Assembly (NCBI RefSeq): GCF_030315685.1
Contig: NZ_JASXSI010000025.1
Span: forward strand, 18,790 to 82,789
DNA: 64,000 nucleotides
Direction: 5' to 3'
DNA from: Gordonia sp. ABSL11-1
GTDB taxonomy: Bacteria > Actinomycetota > Actinomycetes > Mycobacteriales > Mycobacteriaceae
Below the pieces are notes generated by a model, which worked only from the letters and a program-made list of their open reading frames with translations, had not been told where the DNA came from and searched no databases. Below, piece after piece: positions 63,098 through 64,000 of the stretch. Within the stretch, counting starts at the first letter, position 1. Each line of letters starts with the position of its first letter. A program made the position numbers and the translations under genes.

Positions 63098-63126
63098 CTC
63101 TCATTCACTGGTATCCTCGATTGATA

Positions 63127-63148
63127 CACGGCTCCGCGAGGGGTCGTG
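63127..63148 (+). terminator. Hairpin terminator after yhhQ
   Basis: CACGGCTCC (63127-63135), loop GCGA, GGGGTCGTG (63140-63148), paired over 9 bp with two wobbles. It is followed by TTGCTGCATTTT. It lies 30 bp after the yhhQ stop and about 75 bp before greA. Confidence 0.6.
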
Positions 63149-63223
63149 TTGCTGCATTTTGAGCAGTCCATATGCCCCCGGTGAAGAATGCGTCTGGGCG
63201 CGGACAACACAAAGGAGTAACCG

Positions 63224-63718
63224 ATGACCGACACACAGGTGACGTGGCTGACCCAGGAGTCGCATGACCGCCTCAAGGGCGAACTGGACGCGCTGATCGC
63301 CAATCGACCGGTCATTGCCGCGGAGATCAACGAGCGACGCGAAGAGGGCGACCTCAAGGAGAACGGCGGATACCACGCGGCCCGCGAAGAGCAGGGCCAG
63401 CAGGAGGCACGCATCCGCCAGCTCCAAGAGCTGCTGAACAACGCCAAGGTCGGCGAGGCCCCCACCCAGTCGGGCGTCGCCCTGCCGGGTTCCGTCGTCA
63501 AGGTCTACTACGACGGTGACGAGAGCGATACCGAGACCTTCCTCATCGCCACCCGTGAAGAGAGCGCGAAGGACGGCTCGATCGAGACCTACTCGCCGAG
63601 CTCACCTCTCGGTGCCGCTTTGATCGACGCCAAGGTCGGCGAGACCCGCGAGTACAGCGTGCCCAGCGGCGCGGTGGTCAAGGTCACGCTCGTCAGCGCG
63701 GAGCCGTACCACAGCTGA
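63224..63718 (+). CDS. greA: Transcription elongation factor GreA
   Basis: Rescues backtracked RNA polymerase by stimulating transcript cleavage. 164 residues: an N-terminal coiled coil with the catalytic acidic tip (REEGDLKENGGYHAAREEQ) and a C-terminal FKBP-like domain (SPSSPLGAALIDAKVGE...). ATG at 63224 with AAAGGAG at good spacing. Corresponds to Rv1080c. Confidence 0.97.
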   Translation: MTDTQVTWLTQESHDRLKGELDALIANRPVIAAEINERREEGDLKENGGYHAAREEQGQQEARIRQLQELLNNAKVGEAPTQSGVALPGSVVKVYYDGDESDTETFLIATREESAKDGSIETYSPSSPLGAALIDAKVGETREYSVPSGAVVKVTLVSAEPYHS

Positions 63719-63745
63719 TCCATTCGCCGATGCGTCGGCGACATG

Positions 63746-63779
63746 ACGGCCGGCTTCGGAGGAATCCGATGCCGGCCGT
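63746..63779 (+). terminator. Hairpin terminator after greA
   Basis: Arms ACGGCCGGCTTCGGA (63746-63760) and TCCGATGCCGGCCGT (63765-63779) pair over 15 positions with one mismatch, loop GGAA; 27 bp after the greA stop. Confidence 0.8.
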
Positions 63780-63812
63780 TGTCGTGCGTCGGGTCGGCGT
63801 TCCGCGGAACGT

Positions 63813-64000
63813 TCAGGCGGCCGCCAGTTCTTGTTCGTGGCGGGCTTTCCATGCCCATACCTGGTAGAGCACCTCGGTTGCGTAGTGCAGGTCGAGTCGG
63901 CCGCCGCCGACCGGTGTGGTTGCGTCGGCGGCGATGTCGGGGTTGGGCTCCCAACCGTCGGGCGTGCCGGTGGCCGGTGCGCGTTCGATCACCGAACCAC
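63813..64000 (-). CDS. C-terminal end of an unrecognised protein, cut by window edge
   Basis: An open minus-strand frame of 62 codons runs from the edge to TGA at 63813. It ends in a segment with TTPVGGGRLDLHYATEVLYQ, VWAWKARHEQE and a short Ala tail. GC-rich third positions and convergence on the greA terminator support a real gene. No family is recognisable from this fragment. Confidence 0.5.
   Translation of the reverse strand, partial: GSVIERAPATGTPDGWEPNPDIAADATTPVGGGRLDLHYATEVLYQVWAWKARHEQELAAA

Overview
The window is GC-rich, uses many GTG and TTG starts and carries a mycothiol enzyme (mca), an ESX-4 type VII secretion core (eccC4/eccD4/mycP4), a short-chain Z-prenyl transferase and a DesA2-like ferritin-fold protein. 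These place it in the mycolic-acid actinobacteria (Mycobacteriales). Gene content and order fit Gordonia or a near relative best, which is an inference. Genes are densely packed, with many 4-base ATGA/GTGA stop/start overlaps. No insertion sequence, CRISPR array, rRNA or tRNA was found.

Layout. (1) 1-9,775, minus strand: an operon from a good sigma-A-type promoter runs rplM-rpsI-glmM-HAD hydrolase-SDR. A second run follows: EspC-like protein, WXG-like protein, small protein, alpha/beta hydrolase, glmS, nnrD (cut by the window edge). (2) 9,784-18,222: ESX-4 core (Rv3446c-like protein, eccC4, divergent eccD4-mycP4) without the neighbouring esxT/esxU and eccB4 genes of M. tuberculosis. (3) 18,255-39,847: a block in nearly M. 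tuberculosis Rv1110-to-Rv1085c order: ispH, lipid-droplet-type protein, xseA-xseB, DUF4245, an amino-acid ABC transporter with fused binding protein and permease, glpX, fumC, PIG-L deacetylase, L,D-transpeptidase, phoH2, desA2-like, glyA, DUF885, coaA, an AhpD-like/NmrA-like pair with a divergent MocR regulator, uppS, hemolysin III. (4) 39,848-58,500: an 18.6-kb accessory stretch between hemolysin III and yyaL, which are neighbours in M. tuberculosis (Rv1085c, Rv1084). (5) 58,524-63,718: yyaL, small membrane protein, mca, DUF4307, yhhQ and greA, again in the M. tuberculosis order. A cut gene ends the window.

The accessory stretch holds most of the unusual biology: a Tat-exported PhoD; a second clpP pair with a ClgR/PopR-like regulator; a BtuFCD-type ABC transporter behind a cobalamin riboswitch; a PepSY membrane protein with a His/Met-rich loop; and a type I DAHP synthase behind a leader peptide with a Tyr-Trp-Arg-Phe run and a terminator hairpin (an aromatic attenuator). 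It also holds an Lrp regulator divergent from an in-frame fusion of a DDAH-like guanidino hydrolase with ornithine aminotransferase; an EspA/C/D-like cluster; an Rv3214-like phosphatase; TspO with a probable CTG start; the decayed remains of a YciI/ECF42 sigma pair; and a secreted SGNH hydrolase.

Together the genes cover cell-wall precursor supply (glmS, glmM, uppS, L,D-transpeptidase), central carbon metabolism (glpX, fumC, glyA), mycothiol detoxification, type VII secretion and nutrient-sensed cis-regulation (B12, aromatic amino acids). Starts were chosen from Shine-Dalgarno sites, stop/start overlaps or leaderless promoter spacing where these are visible.
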